Below, piece after piece: positions 9,730 through 22,120 of a stretch of 64,000 nucleotides of DNA (positions are counted from its first letter, which is position 1; every line of letters begins with the position of its first letter). The notes beneath the pieces are model-generated. The model searched no databases. It saw nothing but the letters and a program-made list of their open reading frames with translations, and was not told where the DNA came from. A program made the position numbers and the translations under genes. The stretch lies in assembly GCA_019137255.1 (NCBI GenBank), contig WPDH01000088.1, positions 165,614-229,613 on the forward strand, given 5' to 3'. Origin of the DNA: Corinectria fuckeliana (lineage: Eukaryota > Ascomycota > Sordariomycetes > Hypocreales > Nectriaceae).

Positions 9730-12700
9730 CTTGGAACGGGAGACCGGAGGCAAGGGAGTGGAGAAGGATGAAGTGGTTGAGTCGCGACGAGAGCTGGCCA
9801 TCATTCAGGGTTAGCTGGAACAGGTCTCGACGAGTTCAGGGCGCAGCGAAGGGGGAATTAGACCAGGGCCGAGACAGCGAGGGGAATTTGATCATGGGGT
9901 TGAGCGACAGAAGAGCGAGAAGATGGGATTTCCAGTGGCTCCTATCCGTTTTGTGTCGCACGATTGGCTGGTCGAACGTCGTGTTTCCTTTTCCCTCGTC
10001 TCTCGTCTCTCGCTCGCCAAGTCCCAAATTCCCTTTCGCTGCAGGCAAGGCGCTCCGACTGCGTGCATGTCTCTTTCCGGGGACAGACCACTTACAGAAA
10101 ATAGGTGTGCTTCCTCCAAGCAGACGTGGGCGAATGGCCAGTCAATCAGTCGCAGCCGGGGATGCGGGATGTGAAGGACGGATGGATGCTTATGTGTGGT
10201 TGTTGATGGGCGACGGTTTGTGTTCGACAAAAGGGTTACGGCGCAGTTAGGCAGGTAGCAACGGGGGGGGAATCAGGGAAAGCAGCAGGTGGCAGGTAAC
10301 AGTCGCAGTAGGAGGGCCAGGTAGGGGGAAACTGCAGACCAAAGGGGAACAACGAGGGAAGGAGAGGGACGGGCGGAATGGATGGCAGGGAATGAGCCCC
10401 GGTCGGCCGTGGGAACTTGAAGGTACTTGGCTGCTGGGAGACAAAGGCACAGGGTGGTTCGTGCACTGAGCAGAAGCTGGTCCTACTATATGTACATACT
10501 GCGGGTGCCCTGGAAATTGGGGATCTGGGGCCCCCTAGCCAGTTGCTAGGGTGTTAGGGCGTCGAAACTTGAAGGTTTGCTGAGCTACAGTGGGTGGACT
10601 CCCCCAAAGCTGGCCTCTGGGGGCCTCGGGCAAGTGCCCCCCTCTGCATAGCACGCAGTAAATGGCGTCGGTGACGGTCCTCTACGCAAATTGCCCGATG
10701 CTAGCGATTGGCTGGGACGGTGGGCCTGATGGGGTTAATATAAGTGCAATCCGCATTTCCCCTTGACCTTCTAGTGCTCTCGGCCCCATGCTGCCAATCC
10801 TACCAGCGTCGTTTACCTTCAGGTCAGTCAGTACCTTACCTTAGTTTGGACATGGTATATCTGCACACATTTTATGCTGGGAGGCTACCTTGCACTACAG
10901 CTGGTACCTTACGGATAGGTATTATGAAGATTATTATTAGGGGGCAGAGTCTAGGGCCCCCAATCTAGAGGAGGGCCTGGCGAGGCGAGCTTGTGAACCT
11001 ACGAAGTAATTACCCCATGCCTGAATCAGCAACCCGGAACCAAACCAAGAGATCTCCTTTTAGAGCAGCCATCCCAACAGCGCAAGCCCTGCCAACGAGA
11101 CGGAGGGACGGACACTGGTGGCAGATATCCGAAAAAGAAGGGAGAGCATGCGTCGCCTGGATGGATGGATCGACCGGCTGCGGACGGGAAGCTTCGCAGC
11201 GTGTTGGACGGATATCCATGGGACCAATGCGTGCTTGTGGATTTGACCAAGATGGCACGCAGAGTCAAACCCAAAAATAAAAATAAAAACGTGCTGGATG
11301 GTAATGCCTAGTGGGCGGCACACTCGCGGTTCCGCTTGGTGCAAGCTTTGGGCCCAGGTTGGAACCGTGAAGCTCAACCCGAACTGAACTTGGTCAGGGC
11401 GTTGGGGTTGCACGGCTGCAGTGCATCCTATATGGTTTCCGCAGCACAGACTGCCGCGCATGTCCCTGAGGTTGGTTCTGCTCGTTCCCGTTCCTGTCTG
11501 AGTCTGGGCTGCTGCAGTGATTAGGTATTAGGTAGTAGTTGGCGACATGCATCCCATCGCTGCACCCAGCGAAAGGGGGCATGGGAGAGCTGAACGCTGC
11601 GCTTCCGAAAAAACGTCAAGTTGACAACGCCCGCCAAGGAAACGACGGTGGCTGATGGACAGATTTTGCGCCGAAGAACCCGGACCTGATCGATTTCTGT
11701 TGAATGGAAGAATGGATGCTCGAAACACCAATGATATTCGTACGCGTTATTCCTGCTACGAAGTACGAAGTACGAATACAGATTGTCGTTTCTTTTGTTT
11801 CTCTCTCCTTCCTCCACGCACCTCCGGCCGTACTCCGTCCAGCGCCAGATTTATAATACGCTGCAGTTAAGATGAGACCTTGTCTTGGCAGTCCGACCGT
11901 AGTCCCCTCCACTCGTAGGAATGGTACATTGGGGCCTTCTCCTGGGCCTAGGCGAGAAACCAGGCCCAGCAGGTATCCTGGTCGAGGCGAAAAGCCCCCC
12001 TAAAAATGGATTTGTTCCTTGCCTCTGCAATCCCCTGTACTCCATACCTACTATGTACTACTATGTACTACTATGTAGGTATGTAGGTAGCTGGCCGTGG
12101 GGAGCGAGGGCATTGTTTCCTGTATTCGCGAGTAACGAGTCCCACACTTCTCAACCACGTCAATGACCAAGTTCCTCTTCCATCTTACGCTCCGTCTTTT
12201 GCTCTGATCTCCCATGGCTTTCCCCCAAGTCGCACCATAGCGCCGGCTTCCTTCAATGGGCTGATGCGCGCCATTTTCATCAGCATGGTTCGAGCCGTTC
12301 GTCCCCGGTGGATCACGCCTGACTTGAGCTTAGCGTTCGTTCAATCCACCCAAGCAACCAGCTTGGGTTCAAACTCTTCCCCTATTTGCACTGTTATTAC
12401 CGTACTAAAGGTAGCAATTCTTGCACGTGACACCGTACGTATCAGCGATATCTTCTCACTGTGTACTCGACGGGGGGAATAATTGCTAAGCTACTATGTA
12501 CGACTTGGAGACTCGGAGACTTGCATCAACAATTTTCCCAGCAACTATGAACTCATCTCAGCCAAATGAAGTCTAATTAATGTGACGCCATTCAAGAAGC
12601 GCCCATCAACCAGACTTTAGATCACGTGCTCGTATCCATCCCTTCAATCACTTCTTCCAAGCCTCAAGCCTGGTCACCGCAATCAAAACCCCGTTCTAGC

Positions 12701-13309
12701 CACTTTCTCGAGACCGCTTCTTTGGGAATTCCCAATCTCCATTGAAGCTGCTGTCAATCACATCCATACATAGTAGGACTATCATTCAACCCTTTGCCAA
12801 GTGGCAATGCGTTACGAGGTCTTGCTGGGGAGGCACAGATCTCTTGAACCACCCAGATTCAGAAGTTTTGCAGGTCCACAGCCAATACAAGAGCTTCTGA
12901 ACCTGGTGATGAGCCATCACCAACAAGGGAAAACATCTCAGTGCGGGCGATGCAAAATGGGGTAGGCCGGTTTTTGGAGTGGTGATGACTCTAGCGGGGG
13001 TGTGGCTCAACTGACCCTGTGGCTGTTCAGTCGTCACGAAGCCACACCCCGTTACCCCGGTAAGCTGATGTCAGCTTTCACGTGACATATGCAATTTTTG
13101 GGAGCACAGGTAGGTAGCCCCTCAACGCTCGCATACTAGTAGCGTCCACACACGAAATTCCAAAAATTCCTCTTGCTGCCTCGCAACACCATACTACCGA
13201 GTGCCAGCCAAGTATCCCAGCACACTCGCCTCTCCCGGCTGCGATCGATCTCGGATCATCTACAAATCTCCTCTCCCGCCAAGTCATCCCGCAGAGGAGG
13301 TTGCCCAGC
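9730..13309. other. 3.6-kb divergent intergenic region (G gamma / eIF3a)
   Basis: No gene was recognised on either strand. The region should hold the promoters of the G gamma gene (left) and eIF3a (right). It contains short direct repeats such as TACTATG units around 12048-12075 and GAAGTAC units around 11759-11775. A GGTTCGAGCC match to a Pol III B box near 12286 lacks an A box and a cloverleaf. Confidence 0.55.
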
Positions 13310-16300
13310 ATGGTATGTGGCTGCTTGTTCGTCTGGCTCCCCAGGTCCCGCCAGCCGCCCTCCTCGGCCCTTACCCCTCTCTCCCGCTATTCTACAATCG
13401 TGATACTAACATGTCTTGTCTGATAGCCTCCACCACCGCACCAGAAGCCCGAGAATGTTCTCAAGAGGGCGCACGAACTCATCGGAGTCGGCCAGGCCCC
13501 CGCGGCCTTGACCCTGCTCCACGAGCACATCACCAACAAGCGCTCCCGAAATGTCCCTATCGCGTCCCTCGAGCCGGTGATGCTCCTCCTCGTCGAACTG
13601 TCCGTCGAGCAAAAGAAGGGAAAGCTTGCCAAGGATGCTCTTTACCAGTACAAGAACATCTCCCAGAACACAAATATCGCCACTATAGAGGTCCGTTTGC
13701 TGCCCGGTTTTTTTTCTTTTGAGTTCGCCTATAAAGCACCCTACTAACTTGGGCATGTACAGTTGGTTTTGAAAAAGTTCATCGAGCTCGCCGTCGAGAA
13801 GGTCACCGCCGCCCAGCAGAAGGCCGATGAGGTTCAGGAGAGCATTGAGGCCACCGCCGCCACTTCCAGTGTCGACGATTTAGAGGCCAGCGAGACCCCC
13901 GAGTCCATCCTTCTCGCCACCGTCTCCGGCGAGCAGTCTCGGGACCGTACCGACCGTGCCATCGTCACCCCTTGGCTCAAGTTCCTTTGGGAGGCTTACC
14001 GAACCGTTCTCGACATTCTACGAAACAATGCCCGTCTCGAGGTCCTCTACCAGAGCACTGCCATGCAGGCCTTCGACTTCTGCCTTAAGTACACCCGAAA
14101 GACCGAGTTCCGAAGACTCTGCGAGCTCCTCCGCAACCATGTCCAGACCGCAGCCAAGTACTCTTCCCAGATGCACGCCATCAACTTGAGCGACCCCGAT
14201 ACCCTGCAGCGACACCTGGAGACTCGTTTCCAGCAGCTCAACGTCGCTGTCGAGCTGGAACTCTGGCAAGAGGCCTTCCGCAGCGTTGAGGACATTCACA
14301 CCCTGTTGAACCTCAGCAAGCGCCCTCCCAAGAACATCATGATGGCCAACTACTACGAGAAGCTCACCCGAATCTTCCTCGTTGGCGAAAACTATCTTTT
14401 CCACGCCGCTGCTTGGTCGCGATACTACACCCTCCTCCGCCAGTCCTCCGTCCTGGTTGCCAGCGGTCAGGGCAAAAAGGCCGACAACCCCCCGGCCACT
14501 GAGGCCGATCTTCAGAAGGCTGCCTCGTTTGTCTTGCTGTCGGCTCTTGCCATTCCCGTCATCAGCACTTCGCGATCCCGCGGTGCCATGGTCGACTTTG
14601 ATGAGGCCAGGAAGAACAAGAACTCGCGTCTCACTCACCTCCTCGGCATGACGCAGGCCCCTACCCGTGCTCGTCTCTTCCGCGACGCTCAGTCCAAGTC
14701 CCTTCTCCAGCGCGCCCGCTCCGAGATCCGGGATCTTTACAACATCCTCGAGGTGGACTTCCACCCTCTGTCCATTTGCCAAAAGATTTCTCCCATTCTG
14801 ACCAAGATTGGTGCCGATGCCGAAATGGAGAAGTACATTATTCCCCTGCAGCAGGTCATTCTGACCCGACTGTTCCAGCAACTCTCCCAGGTATACGAGA
14901 CTGTCGACCTGGCCTTTGTGGAGAGCCTGGCTCAGTTCCCTGAGCCCTTCCAGGTCACTCGCGGGACCATTGAGAAGTTCATCATGAACGGTAACAAGAA
15001 GGGCGACCTCGCCATCCGTATGGACCATGCCACTGGCGTTCTCAGCTTCGACAATGATGTCTTCTCATCCTCTAAGGCCAGTCACAGCGGCTCCGGCGCC
15101 GGTTCTGCCGAAGCTGAGGCCGGCAACGTCCAGCGCCTCCAGAGCACTCCCTCGGAGATTGTTCGATCTCAGCTCACTCGCCTTGCCAAATCGCTATTCA
15201 CTACCTGCCACTACATCGATCCTAGCTTGAATAAGGACCGTATCGAGGCTCGCAACGCCGCGCTAGTCCGTGCTAAGGCTGGCTCTGAGCAAGAACATCT
15301 CGAGATCCTCGGCCGCAAGGAAATTATCCAGAAGCGTAAAGACGAGGCTTCCGAGATCCAGGCCAAGAAGGAGAAGGAGAACGCTCGCCAGAAGCGCCTT
15401 CGCGAGCAGGCTCTCCAGGAAGCTGAGGACAAGCGACTGGCTGACGAGCAGAAGGAGCGCGAAGCCAGGCGTCTCAAGGCAGATCAGGACCGCGTCCGCA
15501 AGGAAGAGCTCAAGAAGCAGATTGCGGATCTGAACATGAGCGACAAGGCTCTTGACATCAACATCGATGACTTGGACAACCTCGACAGCAACCGCCTGCG
15601 TGCCATGAAGCTGGCCCAGCTAGAGCGCGAGAAGAACGATGTGAACGAGCGCCTCCGTATCACTGGTAAGCGCCTAGACCATTTGGAGCGTGCCTACCGT
15701 AAGGAGGAAGGCAAGAAGCTTCACGAGGACTACGCCAAGCAGAGCGAGCAGGATCGTGCCATCTACGACAAGGTCAAGGCGAAGACTCTCAAGGACGCTG
15801 AGCAGAAACACAAGGAGTCGGTTGAGCTCAAGCACCGCCTTAGCCGTCTGGTGCCTCTCTACGAGAACTTCCGAAACTCTCTGCACGAGCGTCGCCGTGA
15901 CGAGTTTGAGAAGCGTCGCCGCGATGCGGAGCGCGAGCTAGAGAAGCAGATTTCCCTGCGCAAGAAGGAGGTGCGCGACCGCAAGCTCCGGGAGAAGCGA
16001 GAGCGCGAGGAGAGAGAGCGCGAGCTTCAGGAGGCCGAGGAGCGTGCTGCCCAGGAAAAGGAGGAGCAGCGTATCCGAGACGAGGCCCGCAGGGAGGAGA
16101 TGGCCAAGCACAAGGAGCAGCGGGAGCAGGAGCGTCAAGCTCAGTTCGAGAAGGCGGCCCTTCAACAGCGACGCGAGGAGGAGGCTCTAGCCCGCCGCAA
16201 GGCCGAGAAGGAACGCCCTGCTGCCGGTGCTACTGGTGGGTTCGGCAGAAGCAGCGAGACCATCGAGGCCCGGAGACCACCAACCATCGGGTCTGGCAAG

Positions 16301-16711
16301 TGGCGCGAGAGGGAGTCGTCGGAAACCGGCGAGGCTCCCCTGCCACCCGCCCGCACCAGTTCCGCAATGGAGAGGGCCGACTCTGGCGACCGACCGTCTG
16401 GTCCCCCGCGACTGGCCCTGTCTGGTGGTAAACCCAGCTGGCGTGAGCGTGAGGCTGCCAAGGCGCAGGGTGGCGGAGCCAGTGGCACCGAGAGCAGCAG
16501 CCCACCCGTCAGCGCCCCCAGCAGGGAGCCGAGAGAGCCCAGAGACCTTCCTCCTCGCACCTTCGGATCTCGGGGTGCGGCGATGGAACGCAAAGGCTCT
16601 GACCGTGCTGAGCCCGAGCGCAAGGAGTCGCCCGCGCCCCCTACGGAGGGTCTGCCGGCTTCGCGAACAGCTGGCAAGTGGGTTCCTCCCCACATGAGGA
16701 ACAAGGCCTGA
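13310..16711 (+). CDS. TIF32: Eukaryotic translation initiation factor 3 subunit A (eIF3a)
   Basis: Coding exons are 13310-13312 (the ATG alone), 13427-13690 and 13763-16711, giving 1071 residues. The first intron follows the start codon directly (ATG|GTATGT, branch TACTAAC, acceptor TAG at 13426). The protein then begins PPPPHQKPENVLKRAHEL, the conserved fungal eIF3a N-terminus. The N-terminal half is the helical/PCI scaffold. Residues about 600-905 are a very long charged coiled coil (many KEREE/RRE repeats), followed by a Pro/Ser/Arg-rich tail ending KWVPPHMRNKA. eIF3a nucleates the eIF3 complex on the 40S ribosomal subunit and helps mRNA recruitment and scanning. The second intron has a weaker GTCCGT donor, but phase and homology support it. 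Confidence 0.95.
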
Positions 16712-19288
16712 TGGAAGCAGGAGGTGAGGACGAGCAGCGCAGATGGACACATTGTTGCGATTTGCACAGGCGTTATAGGGATTGGATGGTTGCACAGGGA
16801 GATGGTTGTACTCTAGAGCTCAGTCTAATCTCCGTTTCGATGTGAGGCTGAGCACACCAGAATGAGGAGAAAAGTATAGCGAGTACGCATCTGTCATGAG
16901 GTTACCTGAGCATTAAGTAGTTTCAATTGTTGCATTACGTCTCGATGAGCATCGTAGAATGACTGTTTTGTTCTGTGTGAGAGGGAGAGATGACTTGTAC
17001 CTACCTAGGTACGGCATGTTCGGAGTGTCATGTTGCTTTGCGAGATGAATATTGGAAGTTCTCCTAATAGGGGAGTGTTCTAGTCCGGCTCGGCTATTGG
17101 AGTAGGATTGATGGATGAACTTGAACCACGAGACAGGCAACTCACTCACGTCTATAATTTCACATGCAATTAGTACATCTGTTGGCCATCAGTTTACCGT
17201 TTGCGAACTTCAGGTGAACTGGCCAAAGAAGATGGTGGCTGACGTCTTGAAAGGAGGGCGTTCATTCTATCATCGCATCTATTAGTGCGAACCATGGGCT
17301 CAACCGCATACTTTAACACGAGGAAGAAGGTGGTTTATTAGTGATAAAAACACGCCAAACACTCCATTCTTATCCAATTGGAATTATCTCAATCATCCTC
17401 CTTGTATCATCCAGGTGCTACAGGGTAGGCGCATTGTAAAAGCTGGACTGAGAAACTTTCGGGACATCGGATCGGGCTCCTGCCGTAAACCTAGTTGCTC
17501 TCGGGTCTGTAACGGATACCCCGGAGATGGGCGTCTCTCCCTCTCACTCCCTCTCTTTTCATCTCTTGGTGTGGTGGGCAAGAGTGGGTTGGCCTCTCCA
17601 AGAAGAAGTGAAGCTAGAGAGACCGAGACGGAGAATGGCGAACTCGAAGTGGGAACACTGAAACAGTCTAGAAGGGGAAGTCCTAGGGGCGTTGAGAGCA
17701 GGGGGACCCGCGAGGCGTCAAGCTTTGCGGATGGTGTTGAAAGGAAGCTGGCTGTGGATGGGTTGGCAAGCAAAGAGTCATGTCTGCCACCACAGCAACG
17801 CGAGCGGCAAAGGCAAGCAAAACAAAAAGCCACCAGCACAAAGTCCAATCCCAAGAATCCCCGATGCTTGCAATCGTCTCTAGATGATAGCAACAGACGC
17901 ATGTGGGCTGTGGGCTCTGGGATGTAAGTAGGAAAGGTTGGCTCCCCCGAAGAAGAAGATAATAGCCTTGTGGCTGCCCGCTAAGGCGTATGAAACAAAC
18001 CCAAAATAGGGTCCAAGTCGTCCCGAAGCAGTCAGAGTCTGGAACGGATCTCCCACGGGTCACGGCCAGGCCGGTTAGCGGGCTCGCTTGGTCTCTGTCG
18101 TACTCGGCCTCAGCGTGCTGTGCTGGGAGAGAGGACGTCTGGCTATAGACAAGATGGGCTAGTAAGGCTACGGACTTATCCTAACTACAGCCCATCACGG
18201 ATCCGATTTGGTTCAAGGCGTGACCTTTTTTTTGGCGTTGCAGGGCGGATCTGGACCTGGACCTAGAACTGTGTTGCGGCAAGTAGCCTGTCAAAGTGTC
18301 AGGCAAGCACTTAGACTGGCGTGAGCTTACCCTACTCGTCCAGGACTTGAATATATCGTCGTCTGAAGATCTGGGATGTGTTATGGGTGAGAGCTTGGGC
18401 TTCATCTGCTATGCCAAAGCCGTCTTCTTTGTTCACTTTACCTCGTTCTTGGTCCTTTGCAGTCGGGACTCCTGCTCGTCTGATAGAATCTAAAAGATGT
18501 AAGTAAGTGATGCGGCGGTAGTAGCAACAGTCAGAGAGGGACTGCGAAGGGTTAATGTGCGAGATTGTGAGTAATCATCTCTCTCGACCTGGATCACCGG
18601 TGACTTTCCACCCTGTCCCAAGAATAACGCCTTTCACTCGTGTTGCCGGAGCCGACGGCACTGTGAGATTTGGACCTTGGCTGCTACATGCGCACCCATG
18701 CCTCCAACCATTAACTCCGTGGCGGTTTCATCGTCTCCGTATTCGATCTTAGAGCCCTACTCACGCTGTTGGGTCGACCTTCATCCTTAACCTCGGGCTT
18801 AGACCGCAGTCGAGCCTTTCCCTGATCTAGCCCTCGTCGATCCCTTCCAGCCATCTTGGTGGGCTGTCGGGTTCCGCGGGCTCCTCTTTGGAGCCTCCAG
18901 TGGCGCTTTTGGCTGGGGCCTGTTATGGCATCGCGTCCTGCCTCGATGCTGCTCCGGGGAATTTGCTTGCCGTGCGGGCTGCCAGTGACCGTGAGGCGGC
19001 GGTCGATCGGTTTGCAACGACAGCTAGACCTAGAGTCTGTGGAGGATGCGGTGATCCCGTGGATGGCCGAGATCCGATTTGTGAGGCTCGGGTACCCACG
19101 TTGTGAAGCCGAGGAAAGGATAAATATCTCGCCTTTATCCATCCAGAAACTCCTTTCTCACCATCAGCACAACGACAGCTTGACACAAGCAACCAGCACA
19201 CTCTCTTTTCCCCGTCTTCTGCTACCAGCTCCCTTTATACCACTTTCATTAAAACGACCTTCAGTTGTTTGTCGGCTTTCTCTGCAAG
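16712..19288. other. Intergenic: eIF3a 3' flank and WSC-gene promoter
   Basis: The open frames here (for instance 17393-17927 on both strands) have no recognisable domain and look like chance. The 250 bases before 19289 are pyrimidine- and CA-rich and are the likely leader of the WSC gene. Short TACCTA motifs occur near 17000. Confidence 0.55.
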
Positions 19289-21430
19289 ATGCCTTCGTTT
19301 CGAAATGTCGTCGCTGCTGCGACGCTCGCGCTCTTTCAAACCTCCCAGGCTTGGAATGTTGAGCTTCCATCCTGCCTTGATCCCTTCCAGCCGTATGTTT
19401 ACGTCGGTTGCTTCAATGGCCACCAGGACAGCGGAAAGGACACTCTGATCTATCGGTCCAGCCAGGACATGCAGCAAATGACCGTCGAGAAGTGTGTTGC
19501 TGAGTGCAAGGGCAACGGTTTCCGTTATGCCGGCCTCAAGTACTACGGCGTGTGCTTCTGCGGCGCCACTGTCGACAGCCAGCAGCTCGATGAGTCCGTG
19601 TGCACGCTTCCCTGCGCCGGTGACAATACCGAGACTTGCGGTGGTGATGCTCAGATGTCCATCTGGTCCGACCCTACCTTCAGCACCGGCGTCCGCAGCA
19701 TCGCCGACTACAAGTCTCTTGGCTGCTACACCGACGCCTCCGCCAAGGGCCGTGCTCTTTCTTGGCAACAGGATCTCCCGGGCTCGACCATGACGCCCAA
19801 GATCTGTCTCCAGGCTTGTGAAGACGGTGGCTTCCCCCTTGCGGGTCTGGAGTACGGCGGCGAGTGCTGGTGCGGCATGGTTCTGGCTAACGACACTGCG
19901 CCGGCTCTTGCTACCGACTGCATTATGCCTTGCAACGGCGACATCACATCGATGTGCGGTGGCAGCAACCGATTGAGTCTGTACGTCGCCAACGACCTCA
20001 TTTCTCTGCAACCTTGTGGCTACGTTTCTGGTGCCAGCAGCTCAGTGGTTGTCCAGACTGGCTCTTTGTCTAGCACGAATGGCGGATCTTCCAGTTCGGC
20101 TTCGGCCGGGTCCAGCTCCACCACTGCCCAGGCCAGCACCACTGCAGGCGGCAGCTCTTCGACTTCGAGTTCGAGTTCAGGCTCTTCGACGTCGACTTCA
20201 AGCTCGTCGACGTCAACTTCGGGCTCTTCGACCTCAACTTCGACCACCTCGACTTCAACTTCCACCTTGACTTCGACTTCAAGCTCGTCGACCTCGACTT
20301 CAAGCTCGTCGACCTCGACTTCAAGCTCGTCGACCTCGACTTCAAGCTCGTCGACCTCGACTTCAAGCTCGTCGACCTCGACTTCAAGCTCGTCGACCTC
20401 GACTTCAAGCTCGTCGACCTCGACTTCAAGCTCGTCGACCTCGACTTCGGCCTCATCCACCTCAACTTCGGGCTCTTCGACCTCGACGTCAAGATCAACC
20501 ACCTCGACCTCGTCCACGTCCGCTCGAAGCACGTCTACCACCAAGCTGACCACCATCATCATCACCACCACTGCGTCCGGCGCTATGTGTACCTCGACCA
20601 TCACCTTTCCTAACAGCTGCGAGTACAAGTGCGGTAGCTGGTGTTCTCCCTCGCTGCCCGACTTCCAGGACGCCAGCAGCTGCACCGCCGCCTACAACAC
20701 CTGCGCCAAGATGATTGCCTCGTGCTTCCAGTCTGCTGGTTGGCCCAGCGCTCTCAACTGCTTCGACTTCTCCTCGTGGTGCGGAAACATCCAGTCCTAC
20801 TGCGGCTCGACTTGTCGAAGCGGAAAGTGCTACAAGAAGGACTGCCTGAGCAAGTACCCGGCCCAGGGTGGTAACGCTGCCCAGACCACCACGTCCGTCG
20901 TCCCTTGCGCCGCGACCACTACCAGCACCCTTCCCGCCAGTGCTTCCACCTCTTGCGCTCCTGCGCCCACCAACATCTGCACTCAACCTTCCAGCTGGCG
21001 ATGGAGCTATGGTCCCGGCAACCCCGCTGGAGATATTGATCTTCCCCTCGTGAGCTGCAACGACCTCAAGAGCGGTTTCACCTCTGGCATGCCCTTCAAG
21101 CTCTACACCAACTCAAACAGCGGCTTGTGCAAGTCGTACAGCCGTACTCAGACCCAGAACGCCTGCGCCGATGCTTGCAAGGCCCAGTACGATAGTTGCA
21201 CCTCGGTCTATGTTACGAGTTGCCAGCAATTCGGTGGCAAGAGCTATTTCGCCAGGCGTGCCATGGAGGCGAACATGGAGAGTAACGAGAAGCGCTGGTT
21301 CAATATCTGGGGCAGCGACAGCGCCTCGACCGCCCAGAGCAAGTGCACGGCTCAGTATAACGACTGCCTGAGTCAGAACAGTAATGTCTATGCTTCCTCT
21401 CGCTGCAACACCTGGGGCACTGGCGTGTAG
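19289..21430 (+). CDS. Secreted/cell-surface protein with two WSC domains
   Basis: A single exon of 713 codons. Residues 1-21 (MPSFRNVVAAATLALFQTSQA) form a signal peptide. Two WSC carbohydrate-binding domains follow, about residues 36-125 (YVGCFNG ... CFCGATV ... CGGDAQMSIW) and 138-230 (LGCYTDA ... CWCGMVL ... CGGSNRLSLY), each with the usual eight cysteines. Then comes a Ser/Thr stalk of about 190 residues, probably heavily O-glycosylated, containing the minisatellite at 20278-20445. The C-terminal 240 residues are cysteine-rich and carry three copies of a C-x-A-x-Y-x-x-C motif (residues 465, 630, 686) that I do not recognise. An EKRW site near residue 670 could be cut by Kex2. WSC domains occur in wall stress sensors and fungal glycosidases, but here there is no C-terminal membrane segment, so secretion or wall binding is more likely. 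The start at 19289 places the signal peptide at the N-terminus. Confidence 0.88.
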   Translation: MPSFRNVVAAATLALFQTSQAWNVELPSCLDPFQPYVYVGCFNGHQDSGKDTLIYRSSQDMQQMTVEKCVAECKGNGFRYAGLKYYGVCFCGATVDSQQLDESVCTLPCAGDNTETCGGDAQMSIWSDPTFSTGVRSIADYKSLGCYTDASAKGRALSWQQDLPGSTMTPKICLQACEDGGFPLAGLEYGGECWCGMVLANDTAPALATDCIMPCNGDITSMCGGSNRLSLYVANDLISLQPCGYVSGASSSVVVQTGSLSSTNGGSSSSASAGSSSTTAQASTTAGGSSSTSSSSSGSSTSTSSSSTSTSGSSTSTSTTSTSTSTLTSTSSSSTSTSSSSTSTSSSSTSTSSSSTSTSSSSTSTSSSSTSTSSSSTSTSSSSTSTSASSTSTSGSSTSTSRSTTSTSSTSARSTSTTKLTTIIITTTASGAMCTSTITFPNSCEYKCGSWCSPSLPDFQDASSCTAAYNTCAKMIASCFQSAGWPSALNCFDFSSWCGNIQSYCGSTCRSGKCYKKDCLSKYPAQGGNAAQTTTSVVPCAATTTSTLPASASTSCAPAPTNICTQPSSWRWSYGPGNPAGDIDLPLVSCNDLKSGFTSGMPFKLYTNSNSGLCKSYSRTQTQNACADACKAQYDSCTSVYVTSCQQFGGKSYFARRAMEANMESNEKRWFNIWGSDSASTAQSKCTAQYNDCLSQNSNVYASSRCNTWGTGV
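20278..20445 (+). repeat. Coding minisatellite, eight perfect 21-bp copies
   Basis: Eight identical tandem copies of a 21-bp unit (TTCAAGCTCGTCGACCTCGA plus C) encode SSSSTST repeats in the stalk of the WSC protein. Diverged copies flank both sides, and the unit length is a multiple of three, so copy number can change without a frameshift. Confidence 0.97.
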
Positions 21431-22120
21431 GGCCGGTCTCAAGATGGTGCAGGAAGATGACAATGGGTTTGGGTGTAGGATTAGGGATTCCGGGTCAGGT
21501 ATCCGGTTTCCTTTGGAGTTCGGGGTTGACTTCGAGCATCGTTTCCTTTCAGTATGTACTATCAGGTAGAGGGACACACGGATACGCTCACTTTGTATAG
21601 ACTGGTTTGCTTTGATACGTCATTCATTTGTAGAAGAGGCTGCATTGCAACATGAAGTGTTCAGTTGTCTTAATATAGGACTTGTTTGATGAAGCCAAGT
21701 GAAGTTCTCGGCCACGTGCGAGGGCCTGGGATAAGGTGGGTGAAACTGGGTACTTTGTACGCTGCCGAAGGAGCCACAAGCCTGATTCGCATCTCGAATT
21801 GGCCGGCTAGTCGCTGTTGTGGGCGCATAGATACTGATGACGCTAACAGGCCGATTTCGTCGTTTCAAGGTAGAGAATAAAGTTATGGCCGATCGTCCAA
21901 CAGTGAGAGAGAAGTCGGGATTATCAGGACTGAAAGTGGGACACAGTGGATGTCGGTCGGAACATCGGTTTCCGGCACTGTGTTGATGTCAGCCCGCTCT
22001 AATAAGCGAAGCATTCACGGGCAAGCACATGTTTCTTACTTCTTTCAAACTCCCTTGCCCCTTTCCCTCCTCTCTCTTCCTCGTATCCACCTAGCACGCC
22101 AGTCGCAAACGGAACACATT
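21431..22120. other. Intergenic: WSC 3' flank and DFG10 promoter
   Basis: No gene was recognised. The right end, pyrimidine-rich from about 22040, is the probable leader of DFG10. Confidence 0.55.

Noticed and set aside
12280..12300. tRNA-like B box GGTTCGAGCC
   Set aside because: No A box at the right distance and no acceptor-stem pairing.
14018..15028. 336-residue open frame antisense to eIF3a
   Set aside because: Mirror of a GC-rich coding strand with biased third positions; no recognisable domain, and eIF3a is certain on the other strand.
17393..17927. Overlapping ORFs of about 170 residues on both strands
   Set aside because: Neither shows a domain or conserved-looking composition; equal openness of both strands suggests chance in GC-rich DNA.
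20020..20685. Acidic repeat ORF antisense to the WSC gene (EVEVDEL repeats)
   Set aside because: It is the reverse reading of the Ser/Thr minisatellite and has no independent support.
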